A stretch of DNA of 64,000 nt from Lederbergia graminis (GTDB lineage Bacteria; Bacillota; Bacilli; Bacillales; Bacillaceae_C): positions 1 to 64,000 of the forward strand of contig NZ_JBHSMC010000021.1 in the NCBI RefSeq assembly GCF_042655485.1, in the 5' to 3' direction. Positions 1-7,806 of this stretch are shown piece by piece. The notes under the pieces are model-generated. The model saw only the letters and a program-made list of their open reading frames with translations, did no database searches and was not told the origin of the DNA. The first letter of the stretch is position 1; each line of letters opens with the position of its first letter. Made by a program: the position numbers and the translations under genes.

Positions 1-1
1 A

Positions 2-1378
2 TTCACGATTGACAAAGGTCAAACGGAAATAACGAAAGTGATTGCTGGCAATGAATTAACAACTGGTTCTGTAGAATTAATTAAAATTGACAAAGACAAT
101 AATGAGATCTTGCTTGAAGGCGCAGAATTTGAACTTCAAGATGCCGAAGGTAATGTGCTGCAAAAGGATTTAGTAACAAATGCCGAAGGTAAACTTGTCG
201 TAAACGACTTAAAACCAGGTGTTTACCAGTTTGTTGAAACGAAAGCTCCATTTGGTTACAACCTAGATGCAACACCAATCGTCTTTACGATTGAAAAAGG
301 TCAAATCGAAATGGTAGTGAAGCAAGTAGAAAATGAATTAACGCAGGGATCAGTTGAACTGAAGAAGGTTGACAAGGACAATAATGAGATTGTTTTAGCC
401 GGCGCAGTTTTTGAATTGCAATCAGCAGACGGCAAAACTATTGAAGAAGGATTATCAACAAACTCTGAAGGCAAGCTAATAGTTGAAAACTTGAAGCCAG
501 GTACTTATCAATTTGTTGAGACAAAGGCACCAGAACATTACAAATTAGACGAAACACCAATCGTCTTTACGATTGAAAAAGGCCAAGAGATTACTCTTAC
601 TGTGAAAGCGGAGAATGAATTAATTACAGGTTCTGTTGAACTTACAAAACTAGACAACGATGATGATACGCCATTAGCTGGAGCTGTGTTTGAATTACGA
701 GATGAAGCTGGGGAAATTATCCTTGAAGGTTTAGAAACAAATACAGAAGGCAAGCTTGTAGTTTCTAATCTAAAACCGGGTGATTACCAATTTATAGAAA
801 CAAAGGCACCGTTTGGCTATGACTTAGACCCAACGCCAATTAATTTTGTAATTGATAAAAGTCAGCTAGAATTTACGAAAGTCACTATTTATAATCAACT
901 ATCTACTGGTTCAGTTGAACTGGTTAAAGTAGATGCTGAGAATAAGAAACATAGACTTCAAGGTGCTGAGTTTAACCTTCTTGATGAGAAGGGGAATCTG
1001 CTCCTGGAAGGATTATTAACCGATATAACTGGTATATTATTTATTGGAGATTTGAAGCCAGGTAACTACCTATTTGTTGAAACAAAAGCACCAGAAGGTT
1101 TCAATCTGGACCCAACTCCAATTTCATTTACAATTGAAAAAGCGCAGAAAGACACGCTTGTAGTTGAGTTTGCGAACAAGGCAACGGAAATTGAACAGCC
1201 AGAAAAGCCAGAGCAGCCACAGGAACCCGAAACGCCTGAAATGCCAGGTGATGATGATCTTAGTAAACTTCCGCAAACAGGAGAACAGCATTTGATGTAT
1301 ATGATGATCATGGGCATCTTATTTTTAGCAACTAGTGGAGTATTACTGTTGGGTAGGAAAAGAAGAGTAGAACGATAG
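2..1378 (+). CDS. LPXTG-anchored SpaA-type repeat adhesin, 3' part (5' end outside window)
   Basis: The reading frame is open from base 2, so this is the C-terminal end of a larger cell-wall-anchored surface protein. It contains four consecutive domains of about 94 residues, each starting around N-[EQ]-L-x-x-GSVEL and carrying the E-box-like segment [VI]ETKAPxxxxLD. This is typical of SpaA/Cna-B pilin domains, which form an intramolecular Lys-Asn isopeptide bond with a catalytic Glu. A Pro/Glu-rich linker follows, then the sorting motif LPQTG (bases 1268-1282), a hydrophobic helix and a basic tail ending RKRRVER. The sortase gene starts 15 bases downstream and is the likely partner that anchors it. 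An internal ATG at base 38 is not a credible start because homologous repeat sequence continues upstream of it. The N-terminal functional head, if there is one, cannot be seen. Confidence 0.93.
   Translation, partial: FTIDKGQTEITKVIAGNELTTGSVELIKIDKDNNEILLEGAEFELQDAEGNVLQKDLVTNAEGKLVVNDLKPGVYQFVETKAPFGYNLDATPIVFTIEKGQIEMVVKQVENELTQGSVELKKVDKDNNEIVLAGAVFELQSADGKTIEEGLSTNSEGKLIVENLKPGTYQFVETKAPEHYKLDETPIVFTIEKGQEITLTVKAENELITGSVELTKLDNDDDTPLAGAVFELRDEAGEIILEGLETNTEGKLVVSNLKPGDYQFIETKAPFGYDLDPTPINFVIDKSQLEFTKVTIYNQLSTGSVELVKVDAENKKHRLQGAEFNLLDEKGNLLLEGLLTDITGILFIGDLKPGNYLFVETKAPEGFNLDPTPISFTIEKAQKDTLVVEFANKATEIEQPEKPEQPQEPETPEMPGDDDLSKLPQTGEQHLMYMMIMGILFLATSGVLLLGRKRRVER
50..1174 (+). repeat. 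Four tandem SpaA-type domain repeats (about 282 bp each)
   Basis: In-frame direct repeats start at about bases 50, 332, 614 and 893, giving periods of 282, 282 and 279 bp. The end of a further repeat is visible at bases 2-49. Copies 1 and 2 are closest to each other (shared DKDNNEI and TPIVFTIEKGQ segments); copy 4 is the most diverged. Such arrays set the stalk length of an adhesin and can change copy number by recombination. Confidence 0.9.
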
Positions 1379-1393
1379 AGAGGTGGATGTCTT

Positions 1394-1987
1394 GTGAAAA
1401 ATAAAAGGTTAATATTCGGTATTATATTTTTAGTAGCAGGACTAACATTAATCTCCGTTCCACTATATTACGAAATTCAGCATGATAAAGAGGTGAGGGC
1501 TTTAGAGGAAGCCCTCTCTCTTATTTCCAAAAGTAATGGAGATTCAGTAGACCTATCCGTTATTGAAAATCTTTCTTTTTCTGAGGAGGAAATAACGCAG
1601 ATAATGGAGTTGGAAATTCCGTCTATTAATCTAAAACAAAAAATCTTAGGTGAAACAACTGAAGACAACTTAAAAGTAGCTTTAACGCAATTAAAAAAAG
1701 ACCAGACTCCAGGAACTGGAAATTTCACAATTGCGGGCCATAGGGGATATCGTGGTGATAGGCACTTTAGCCGTTTGCCTCAAGTATCTATAGGAGATGA
1801 AGTTTTTCTTCATACAGGTAAGCAAACATTTATCTATCAAATTACAAAAACAAAAGTTATCGAGCCTACTTTTGTTGAAATATTAGATAATCATCAAGAG
1901 AAAAATGAAATCACTATGATTACATGTACTATATCAGGATTAGATAGAATTGCAGTTGTTGGTGAACTAATTGAAATAATAGATTAA
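1394..1987 (+). CDS. Class D sortase
   Basis: A 197-residue transpeptidase that cleaves LPXTG-type sorting signals and joins the substrate to peptidoglycan. It has one N-terminal membrane anchor (about residues 5-26) and an extracellular sortase domain. The catalytic His lies in AGHRGYRG (His116), the Cys in TMITC (Cys178), matching the TLxTC pattern of class D/E sortases, and the Arg follows in LDRIAVVG (Arg185). The start is a GTG preceded by GAGGTGG; this ribosome site directly follows the stop codon of the LPXTG gene, so the two are co-transcribed and the sortase is probably dedicated to that adhesin. A strong hairpin terminator follows at once. Length is normal for class D. Confidence 0.93.
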   Translation: MKNKRLIFGIIFLVAGLTLISVPLYYEIQHDKEVRALEEALSLISKSNGDSVDLSVIENLSFSEEEITQIMELEIPSINLKQKILGETTEDNLKVALTQLKKDQTPGTGNFTIAGHRGYRGDRHFSRLPQVSIGDEVFLHTGKQTFIYQITKTKVIEPTFVEILDNHQEKNEITMITCTISGLDRIAVVGELIEIID

Positions 1988-1991
1988 TAAC

Positions 1992-2030
1992 AAAACATCT
2001 ACTCACGTATTCTATTTGAGTAGATGTTTT
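1992..2030 (+). terminator. Rho-independent terminator of the adhesin-sortase operon
   Basis: A perfect 14-bp inverted repeat, AAAACATCTACTCA (1992-2005) with TGAGTAGATGTTTT (2017-2030), and an 11-base loop. It starts five bases after the sortase stop. The A/T ends make it potentially bidirectional. Confidence 0.9.
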
Positions 2031-2114
2031 GATTGTGTTTTAATAGTTATAGGGAAAATTTGGTTATCAATTACGATATTGATAATTCTAGTGTTTTGGT
2101 GGAGGGAAAGTTTC

Positions 2115-3242
2115 ATGAAAACGATTCTTATAGACGATGAACCATTAGCACTCGCTTATTTAGAGAAACTTCTAGAGGGAATTCCAGGTATCACTATTGT
2201 TGGTAAGTATAGTAATCCAAGAAAAGCTTTAGAATCATTAAAGATGGTTACACCAAATCTTGTATTTCTAGATATCGAAATGCCTGAGACTAATGGCATA
2301 GAACTAGCAGAATATATCCAGGAAGAACTTTCAGATGTGAAGATTGTATTTATAACTGCATATGACGCATTTGCAGTGAAGGCATTTGAGCTTAATGCGG
2401 TAGATTATATTATGAAACCTGTAAAACGTGATCGTTTAATTGAAACTATCCGTCGTCTACCTAACATTGAAACGAAAATCACCGAACAATCGGATTCTAT
2501 AATGGTTTGTTGTTTCCAACAATTGAGTTTTTGCATGAATAGAGATGATGAGTTACAACCTTTAGATGTTCATTGGAGGACGTTTAAGGCACGGGAACTG
2601 TTTGCATTTCTCATACAACATCGAAACCAACCTATACGGAAAGACATCATTCTAGATTTATTCTGGCCCGAAATGGATTGGAAGAAGGGGTTTTCACAGC
2701 TTTATGCAACGATTTATCAAATTCGTAAAACCTTACGGACCCTTAATATTAATATTACGATTTCTAGCGTAGAAAACAGTTATAAGCTAACTCTAAACGA
2801 AGTATTACTAGATGTAGATGTTTGGGAAAACGAATTAAATGAGTTATCCACTATATCAAATGAAACATTACCAAAATATCAAAAACTAATTGATCTTTAT
2901 ATTGGAGATTATTTAGCGCTAGATGATTATATATGGGCAGAAGGAGAGCGTGAAAGATTAAGGGGGATGTGGCTTCAATTAATGAAAAAAGTTACTGATT
3001 ACTTAGTATTTAGAGGTAATTATTCTGGAGCAATCTCACTGTATCATCGAATCCAAGCCCTCCATCCTTATTATGAAGACAGCTATTTAATGTTAATGAT
3101 ATTATATGAATCGCTAGGTGATCGCCCTTCAATTGAACAACAATATAGTAATTATACCAAAATGTTCATGAATGAATATGGATTAAAGCCTACAGGCAAG
3201 ATTAAAGATTGGTATGATAAATGGAAAATGGAAAATAAGTAA
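2115..3242 (+). CDS. Response regulator with SARP-type winged helix and BTAD domain
   Basis: A 375-residue regulator. Residues 1-115 are a receiver domain with the acidic pocket IDDEP, the phosphoacceptor Asp53 in FLDIEMP, Thr81 and Lys101 in MKPV. A winged-helix DNA-binding segment follows (about 150-235; RELFAFLIQHRNQPIRKD resembles the OmpR/SARP fold), then a helical bacterial transcriptional activator domain (about 240-370). The ATG at 2115 is chosen because GGAGGG lies eight bases upstream and because the longer open frame starting at 2016 would begin inside the preceding terminator and encode a non-conserved hydrophobic leader. No kinase gene is next to it; only a decayed kinase C-terminus on the opposite strand follows, so this regulator is now an orphan. 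It may control the adhesin operon; that is inferred from position only. Confidence 0.85.
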   Translation: MKTILIDDEPLALAYLEKLLEGIPGITIVGKYSNPRKALESLKMVTPNLVFLDIEMPETNGIELAEYIQEELSDVKIVFITAYDAFAVKAFELNAVDYIMKPVKRDRLIETIRRLPNIETKITEQSDSIMVCCFQQLSFCMNRDDELQPLDVHWRTFKARELFAFLIQHRNQPIRKDIILDLFWPEMDWKKGFSQLYATIYQIRKTLRTLNINITISSVENSYKLTLNEVLLDVDVWENELNELSTISNETLPKYQKLIDLYIGDYLALDDYIWAEGERERLRGMWLQLMKKVTDYLVFRGNYSGAISLYHRIQALHPYYEDSYLMLMILYESLGDRPSIEQQYSNYTKMFMNEYGLKPTGKIKDWYDKWKMENK

Positions 3243-3301
3243 GAAGATGGACAATGATTTTATTTCATGTACATATTTTTATTGTAGAATGCTATAGCAT
3301 T

Positions 3302-3400
3302 TTAAAAGATAGGCATTTTAATTGTAATAGTTGTTCCTTGATTAATTGTACTATCAATACGAATCTCATACAGAAATACTTTATAAATGATTATTGGTTT
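3302..3400 (-). pseudogene. Histidine kinase C-terminal remnant
   Basis: On the minus strand this reads ...EIRIDSTINQGTTITIKMP-I-F and then stop. INQGTT.TI..P is the usual last strand of a HATPase_c domain. Nothing upstream restores an ATP-binding core. It is probably the tail of a deleted sensor kinase, perhaps a former partner of a nearby regulator. The fragment is short, so the assignment rests on one motif. Confidence 0.45.
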
Positions 3401-3439
3401 TACTTAAATTGATTTCTCCTATTTTTACCTGATCAGAAA

Positions 3440-3514
3440 GTAATAGCTGAATTAGGCTCATGGGAAAGACATTCCGAAGAAGAAATCCATAAAATTACAA
3501 CTTTGAAAAAGTAA
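3440..3514 (+). pseudogene. 3' remnant of a second arr (rifampin ADP-ribosyltransferase) gene
   Basis: This reads VIAELGSWERHSEEEIHKI then TTLKK and stop. It lines up with VAELASWERHSDKDIDHM of the intact arr gene at 12012-12428, and the nucleotide match is also visible (GCTGAA..GG/GCTTCATGGGAAAG.CATTCCGA). The rest of the gene is gone and a stop interrupts the last helix. It shows that an arr-like gene was once present here too. Confidence 0.7.
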
Positions 3515-3551
3515 ATTGAACAAGACAAACTGTAATATATTATTAAAAATC

Positions 3552-3577
3552 AAAACCACCAGTGTGAACTGGTGGTT
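3552..3577. terminator. Perfect 11-bp hairpin downstream of the transposase remnant
   Basis: AAACCACCAGT (3552-3562) pairs with ACTGGTGGTTT (3567-3577) around a GTGA loop. It sits about 100 bases beyond the stop of the IS200-type remnant on the minus strand and may be a terminal hairpin of that element or a plain terminator. Confidence 0.55.
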
Positions 3578-3680
3578 TGCTCTGCAGCTGAAAGCCTCTA
3601 TTACCGGCCACAGCCTATAAGGCTCATTGAAAGGGTTTCCCTTCTGCACCACATTCACATACCAATTCGAAAGAATTTCT

Positions 3681-4026
3681 TTATTTCTTCTGATTTTTCT
3701 CTCCGGTAATTGGATCAAATTCTTCGAACAACGTTAACTGATCATGCATATAGTCTTCTTATAGCTGATTTCTAAAATATTCTTGTATTTGTTTCTTATT
3801 TTTGCCCACTGTATCGACGTAGAAACCTCGAAATCAGAATTTCCGATTTCCATATCGATATTTCAAATTTGCACATCGATCAAATATCATCAGGCTACTT
3901 TTCCCTTTGAGGTAACCCATAAATTAAGATACACTTACTTAATTTGGGTGGGATACTAACTAACATGTGAATATGATCAGAACAGTTATTTGCTTCATGA
4001 ATGATTACACCTTTTCTTTCATATAA
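3681..4026 (-). pseudogene. Decayed IS200/IS605-family TnpA transposase
   Basis: The minus strand encodes HIHMLVSIPPKLS, then after a frameshift FMGYLKGKSSLMIFDR, CANLKYRYGNRKF, FRGFYVDTVGKNKKQIQEY, FRNQL and QLTLFEEFDPITGE. This is the HUH (His-hydrophobic-His) region and C-terminal half of an IS200-type Y1 transposase. The copy is dead: a frameshift lies in the KLSVS segment (around 3925-3935) and stops replace residues that are normally Gln or Trp (after SVS, after GNRKF, after RNQL). The N-terminal part is absent. It marks an old insertion in this graveyard region. Confidence 0.85.
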
Positions 4027-4189
4027 ATTGGTGGGTCAACACTATACTGTACATATTTTGTAAGGAATACATAACCTTTTACAGCGTCTAAAATTTTAGC
4101 GCTCAGTTTTAAAAAAGTGCGTGTTATTTGTCACTTGACCCGGAGCCTCTGGGGGCAAGAGAATGAGCCAGGCGAGGACAAATTGTAAA

Positions 4190-4587
4190 ATGAATAGCGG
4201 CTTGTCTGATAAATCACCTTCAGATACAGTAGAAAACTTTTACAAACATGCTATTGAAGGAGAATATTCAAAAATGAATACCTTTCTCCCGAATTAATAA
4301 CATGGGCTGAAAAGAAATGTGCAAGCTTACGTGAGCTTGGAGAAGAGGCTATTCAAATCAAACATTACATAAACTCAGGTAATCCAATTACTGTAAAAGA
4401 GATTCGTGAAATAAACTCAGCAAAGCGAAATCATAAATGCATACTATCGAGTTTTATTACAACCTCAGGCTATACAAACGATGCGTTAAAACAGGCAGAT
4501 GTTTACAAGATGAATTGTTATGGATTGGATTGGGTGAAAAATAAAATTGTTAAGTGGCAAGAACAGGAACAGAGGAAATTCGTGTGA
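4190..4587 (+). pseudogene. Frameshifted gene of unknown function
   Basis: Two overlapping frames together make a plausible protein of about 130 residues. The first part (from ATG 4190) contains SPSDTVENFYKHAIEGEYSK, which resembles the start of DUF4878-type lipoproteins after the lipobox. The second part, a different frame ending at 4587, continues NEYLSPELITWAEKK and includes FITTSGYTNDALKQAD, which resembles Mrr/PD-(D/E)XK endonuclease segments. The frame change lies near 4273-4280. The signal peptide is missing. It may be one frameshifted gene or two fused fragments. Confidence 0.4.
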
Positions 4588-4665
4588 AACAGCAGTAAGA
4601 ATTTTTTGCTATCAATGGTAGAAAGAAATGTGGTTTTTTACAAAAAACTAAAATTAACTGAATGA

Positions 4666-4686
4666 CCTCTAGTATTATACTGGAGG
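4666..4686 (+). terminator. Hairpin with T-rich tail
   Basis: CCTCTAGTA (4666-4674) and TACTGGAGG (4678-4686) pair with one mismatch and are followed by TTTATA. It lies about 80 bases after the frameshifted gene on the plus strand and is a weak terminator candidate. Confidence 0.4.
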
Positions 4687-4729
4687 TTTATACCACTTTT
4701 TCTAATTGAATAACCCAATTATAGAAATA

Positions 4730-4778
4730 AGACAAACTCTGAAATTCCCCAATCATATAGGAATCTCAGAGTCTGTCT
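4730..4778. terminator. Long imperfect hairpin between converging units
   Basis: Arms 4730-4748 and 4760-4778 (AGACAAACTCTGAAATTCC against GGAATCTCAGAGTCTGTCT) pair at 17 of 19 positions. It lies 57 bases beyond the stop of the minus-strand VOC gene and probably ends that transcript. Confidence 0.55.
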
Positions 4779-4835
4779 ATTCTATTTTAGTCGGGGTGTT
4801 ACGTCAAAATGTTGGAAATCCCCAATAATACAAGA

Positions 4836-5291
4836 TTAATCTAAATAACCATCTAGAAATTTACTTGCCTCACTATTAAACTTCCACATTATCCCGAATT
4901 TATCGATTAACATTCCAAAGCTTGCTGACCATGGTGTAGATGATATTGGCATGATGACAGTACCACCATCTGAAAGTCCATCAAAACATTTTTTATTCAT
5001 TTCTGGATCAGCATCAATAATACTGATGAGGACGGTATTCCCATTTGTGATTTCGCCTGTTGTAGCTTGCATAAAAGGTGGCACGTCAGAAATCATTAAA
5101 ATATTCCCTGAAAACTCAATACGAGATTCCATAATCATGTTTTGTTCCTCATCCTTTAATGGGGCATTTGGGTCTTGGCCAAAATCACCAAATCTCACCA
5201 TTTTTACACTAGTTGCTGATAATGCCTTTTCATAAAAGGCCAACGCTTCTTCTGCTCCTCCATTAAATTGTAGATACGTTATTGCTTTCAT
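4836..5291 (-). CDS. VOC-superfamily (PhnB/YjdN-like) protein
   Basis: A 151-residue protein of the glyoxalase/vicinal-oxygen-chelate fold, in the group often annotated as PhnB-like or 3-demethylubiquinone methyltransferase-like. It starts MKAITYLQFNGGAEEALAFY and ends with FGMLIDKFGIMWKFN, the typical first and last strands of these proteins. Members often bind a metal and act on antibiotics or reactive small molecules, but the substrate here is unknown. It is divergent from the WYL regulator at 5368, with which it shares a short control region containing a small palindrome; the regulator probably controls it. Confidence 0.85.
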   Translation of the reverse strand: MKAITYLQFNGGAEEALAFYEKALSATSVKMVRFGDFGQDPNAPLKDEEQNMIMESRIEFSGNILMISDVPPFMQATTGEITNGNTVLISIIDADPEMNKKCFDGLSDGGTVIMPISSTPWSASFGMLIDKFGIMWKFNSEASKFLDGYLD

Positions 5292-5335
5292 AATCTATTC
5301 CTCCTTTTTATATTGGTAGTATAATAGGGCATAGG

Positions 5336-5351
5336 CGACATATGTATGTCG
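5336..5351. promoter_or_regulatory. Candidate operator between VOC gene and WYL regulator
   Basis: CGACATA (5336-5342) and TATGTCG (5345-5351) form a perfect 7-bp inverted repeat with a 2-base spacer. It lies in the 76-bp divergent intergenic region, immediately upstream of the AGGAGGG ribosome site of the regulator. Probable autoregulatory site; inferred from symmetry and position only. Confidence 0.5.
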
Positions 5352-5367
5352 TATATAGGAGGGAAAT

Positions 5368-6276
5368 ATGAAAAAAATTGAGCGACTTATCTCGATAGTG
5401 ATGATATTGTTACAAAAAGAAGTAGTTTCGGCATCAGAATTCAGCCGGCTTTTTCATGTAACGAAACGAACGATTCAACGTGATATGGAAACATTAAATT
5501 ATGCAAACATCCCCATTTATGCGGAATATGGTTCTGAAGGTGGATATGCGCTAATGGAAGAGTATAAATTCGATAAACGATTACTAAATCACAAGGATAT
5601 TGAAAATATACTTATCGCTTTAGGTGGCTTTGAGGAACTGATTACCAATCAAGAGATTCAAACGACTATGAAAAAAATCAAAGGAATGACCAGCGCAGAT
5701 ATTTCTCCAACACTTGATTTAACTTTCTATGATTGGCCGGGGAGAAGACAACTCAACGAAGAAGTTTTATTTATCAGGCAAGCAATTGAGAACAATTGGT
5801 TATTAAAATTGGAATATGTGGATCAAATAGGAAACAAAACATACAGACTAGTAGAACCCTATAAGGTTCATTTTAGGGAGATGCAATGGTATCTTTTTGC
5901 TTATAGTTTAGAACGGAAAGACTATCGAACATTTAAGGTGACGAGGATATTAAATATCCAAAAAGACGGTTATTTTGTTCCAAGGACGAATGAGGAATTT
6001 CAACACGAAAAACAATACAAAGAACAAGAAAAATTGGTTCATGTACATCTATCGATAGATGTTGCTGTAAGGGATCAATTTATCGAAAGGTACGGGAAAG
6101 ATGCCGTTATAAAAGAAACTGCTAGAAGTTACCTGGCAACAATTGAATTGCCTGAGAATCAATATGCATATCAATTTTTAGCCGGATTTGGTAATAAAGT
6201 AAAGATTCTAAAACCAAAAAGTTTTATTGAAAAATATGTAAGCTTTTTGGAAGGAGCAGTGCAACTTTACAAATAA
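5368..6276 (+). CDS. YafY-type transcriptional regulator (HTH_11 + WYL domain)
   Basis: A 302-residue regulator. Residues 1-60 form a winged helix-turn-helix (ASEFSRLFHVTKRTIQRDMETL), and about 140-210 a WYL domain with the W-Y-L signature in MQWYLFAYSLERKDYRTFKV. WYL regulators bind small ligands or nucleic acid and commonly repress neighbouring genes. AGGAGGG precedes the ATG by four bases. The gene is divergent from the PhnB-like gene at 4836, a frequent arrangement for this family. No damage is seen in the frame. Confidence 0.9.
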   Translation: MKKIERLISIVMILLQKEVVSASEFSRLFHVTKRTIQRDMETLNYANIPIYAEYGSEGGYALMEEYKFDKRLLNHKDIENILIALGGFEELITNQEIQTTMKKIKGMTSADISPTLDLTFYDWPGRRQLNEEVLFIRQAIENNWLLKLEYVDQIGNKTYRLVEPYKVHFREMQWYLFAYSLERKDYRTFKVTRILNIQKDGYFVPRTNEEFQHEKQYKEQEKLVHVHLSIDVAVRDQFIERYGKDAVIKETARSYLATIELPENQYAYQFLAGFGNKVKILKPKSFIEKYVSFLEGAVQLYK

Positions 6277-6318
6277 AGTGTTCATAGGTGTCACTTATAC
6301 AAGCTATAGAGATTGTCC

Positions 6319-6389
6319 AAGGAATGAACGCATCTGGAAAGCGAAATGTACGTGATGACTCAGCTGTGGACTTTATCTCAAAGCATTGG
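6319..6389 (+). repeat. 71-bp remnant repeated at 11073-11141
   Basis: This segment starts AAGGAATGAACGCATCTGGA and ends CTTTATCTCAAAGCATTGG. It matches 11073-11141 over its whole length with scattered differences and in the same orientation. In protein terms both read GMNxSGKRxVR. The two copies flank the IS3 remnant and the TetR-MFS-hydrolase module. This copy is a non-coding remnant. Confidence 0.7.
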
Positions 6390-6404
6390 TATGTCAACAC
6401 TAAA

Positions 6405-6674
6405 TCATACAACTTTTTTAAGGGATGAAATTCTATATTCTACTGGACTTAGATAGCCAAGTGAACTGTGCATATGGATATTGTTGTACCAATTTACATA
6501 ATCAAAAAGTTCAAGAGATAGTTGTTCAATGGTTTGAAAATGTCTTCCGTTAATTAATTCAGTTTTCAATATCTTAAATGTAGCTTCTGCTACCGCGTTA
6601 TCATAGGGATTACCTTTATTGCTTAGTTTAACTAAAAGTATATCAAAATAGCGTTTATCTTTATCTGGAATCAT
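6405..6674 (-). pseudogene. IS3-family transposase OrfB, C-terminal fragment
   Basis: The 89-residue frame contains KGNPYDNAVAEATFKILKTE and YVNWYNN, then MHSSLGYLSPVEY. This is the end of the rve/DDE integrase core of IS3-family (IS150-like) transposases; the Glu of AEATFK is the last catalytic acid. The first two catalytic Asp residues and all of OrfA are missing, and a stop lies just upstream in frame, so this is an inactive remnant. It adjoins the 71-bp remnant and may have taken part in assembling the downstream module. Confidence 0.88.
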
Positions 6675-6768
6675 CCATTTCTAAATTTGATATACAAGTA
6701 AATAAGGGTATCGTCATCAAGTTCTTCTTTTCAGAATGAAAAGTGATCTATTATGCTACCTCATAATG

Positions 6769-6801
6769 AAAAAACCTATTCCTTCAAGAAATAGGTTTTT
6801 T
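6769..6801. terminator. Bidirectional terminator
   Basis: AAAAAACCTATT (6769-6780) pairs perfectly with AATAGGTTTTTT (6790-6801) around a nine-base loop. It lies in the gap 6675-7024, where I recognise no other gene; the rest is A/T-rich sequence without an open frame. Confidence 0.8.
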
Positions 6802-7024
6802 CCATGTTCGTCGTGGCAACCGACGAAAAAAGTAAGAGTTCATACCCAAAGGAAAGAGGGATAACCCTTTTTCCCTACCTTTTTTATTATAATTGATTTT
6901 GTTCCTAAATATAACCCTTTTTGTGTTCTACTTTACCCCCTAAAAGCCAGAACTCGGCTTTTTATCATCGAATGTGTTCATTCCTCCAACTATGGGATGG
7001 ACTAACTCTAGTCAAAATTCCTTG

Positions 7025-7086
7025 TTGACAGACTATACGTTATGTGTTTTAATTCAGGTGAATAAAAAAAAAAATATTCACCTGAA
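7025..7086 (+). promoter_or_regulatory. tetR-family promoter with 12-bp operator palindrome
   Basis: A consensus -35 TTGACA (7025-7030) is followed, 17 bases on, by TTTAAT (7048-7053). A perfect 12-bp inverted repeat, TTCAGGTGAATA (7053-7064) and TATTCACCTGAA (7075-7086), begins at the last base of the -10 box. A repressor bound there would block transcription start. A related palindrome stands before the exporter at 7701-7724, so both are likely sites for the TetR protein encoded next. Confidence 0.75.
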
Positions 7087-7098
7087 GGATTGAGGGTA

Positions 7099-7671
7099 AT
7101 GGAAGTAAAGTCCAAGATTTACGAATGCGCCAAGGATTTGTTCAGTACAAAAGGATTTAAAGAAACTAAAATTAAAGAAATAGCCGAGCATGCTGGCATA
7201 GGTGTTGGAACCTTTTACAATTACTATACTTCAAAAGAAGAATTGTTTATTGAGATTTATAAGCAGGAGAATAAAAAACTCAAGAATCAGCTGACCGAAT
7301 CGTTGGATTTGACTCAGGAACCGGTGCAGCTTATCAGCCAGCTACTTAAGGAGAATCAGGAGGCTATCCATGCTAATCCTATTTTAAAAGAATGGTATAA
7401 CCAAGATTTTTATAAGGAACTTGAGAGACATTACAGAGATGAAGACAGTCAAAGCATGGATTCCGTTCGTAATTTTTATTTGAGTCTGATGCGGAACTGG
7501 AAGCAACAAGGACTAATCAGGGAGGATATCAGTGAGGAGCTGTTGCCCGTTTTCTTTGATTCATTGGTCTGTATCGATATGCATAAAGATGAAATTGGCA
7601 TTGAGCATTTTCCAAAAGCGATGCAATATTTAATTGAGTTTATTATAAAAGGGCTCATCAAGGAGCAGTAA
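7099..7671 (+). CDS. TetR/AcrR-family repressor
   Basis: A 190-residue regulator with the standard TetR N-terminal helix-turn-helix (residues about 5-50: AKDLFSTKGFKETKIKEIAE and GVGTFYNYYTSKEELFIEIY) and a variable ligand-binding C-terminal domain. The ATG at 7099 is chosen; a TTG nine bases upstream is the alternative, but its GG-rich site is only one base away, whereas AAGG lies ten bases before the ATG. The gene sits directly after a palindromic operator and ahead of an MFS exporter with a similar operator. It is therefore most likely an autoregulated repressor of the exporter, relieved by an exported toxic compound. The inducer is unknown. Confidence 0.9.
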   Translation: MEVKSKIYECAKDLFSTKGFKETKIKEIAEHAGIGVGTFYNYYTSKEELFIEIYKQENKKLKNQLTESLDLTQEPVQLISQLLKENQEAIHANPILKEWYNQDFYKELERHYRDEDSQSMDSVRNFYLSLMRNWKQQGLIREDISEELLPVFFDSLVCIDMHKDEIGIEHFPKAMQYLIEFIIKGLIKEQ

Positions 7672-7700
7672 AACTAATGCCCTTTTTTTTACAGTGATAT

Positions 7701-7724
7701 GAATGAATAAAAAAATATTCATTC
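7701..7724 (+). promoter_or_regulatory. Second probable TetR operator, before the MFS gene
   Basis: GAATGAATA (7701-7709) and TATTCATTC (7716-7724) are a perfect inverted repeat with six A residues between them. The shared half-site TGAATA/TATTCA and A-rich centre match the operator at 7053-7086, although the spacer is four bases shorter. Confidence 0.65.
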
Positions 7725-7806
7725 TAGATACTCTACCTAATCTAAAGAAGGTATTGAAGTTGCAAAATATAAGGGTGAAAAATCAAAAGATGAGGAGTTA
7801 CATTGA

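Noticed and set aside
2016..2114. N-terminal extension of the SARP-type regulator from an earlier start
   Set aside because: The extension begins inside the 1992-2030 terminator, encodes a hydrophobic non-conserved stretch, and a good ribosome site precedes the ATG at 2115.
3288..3301. Perfect palindrome AATGCTATAGCATT
   Set aside because: A lone AT-rich 14-mer after the regulator gene with no promoter nearby; not distinguishable from chance.
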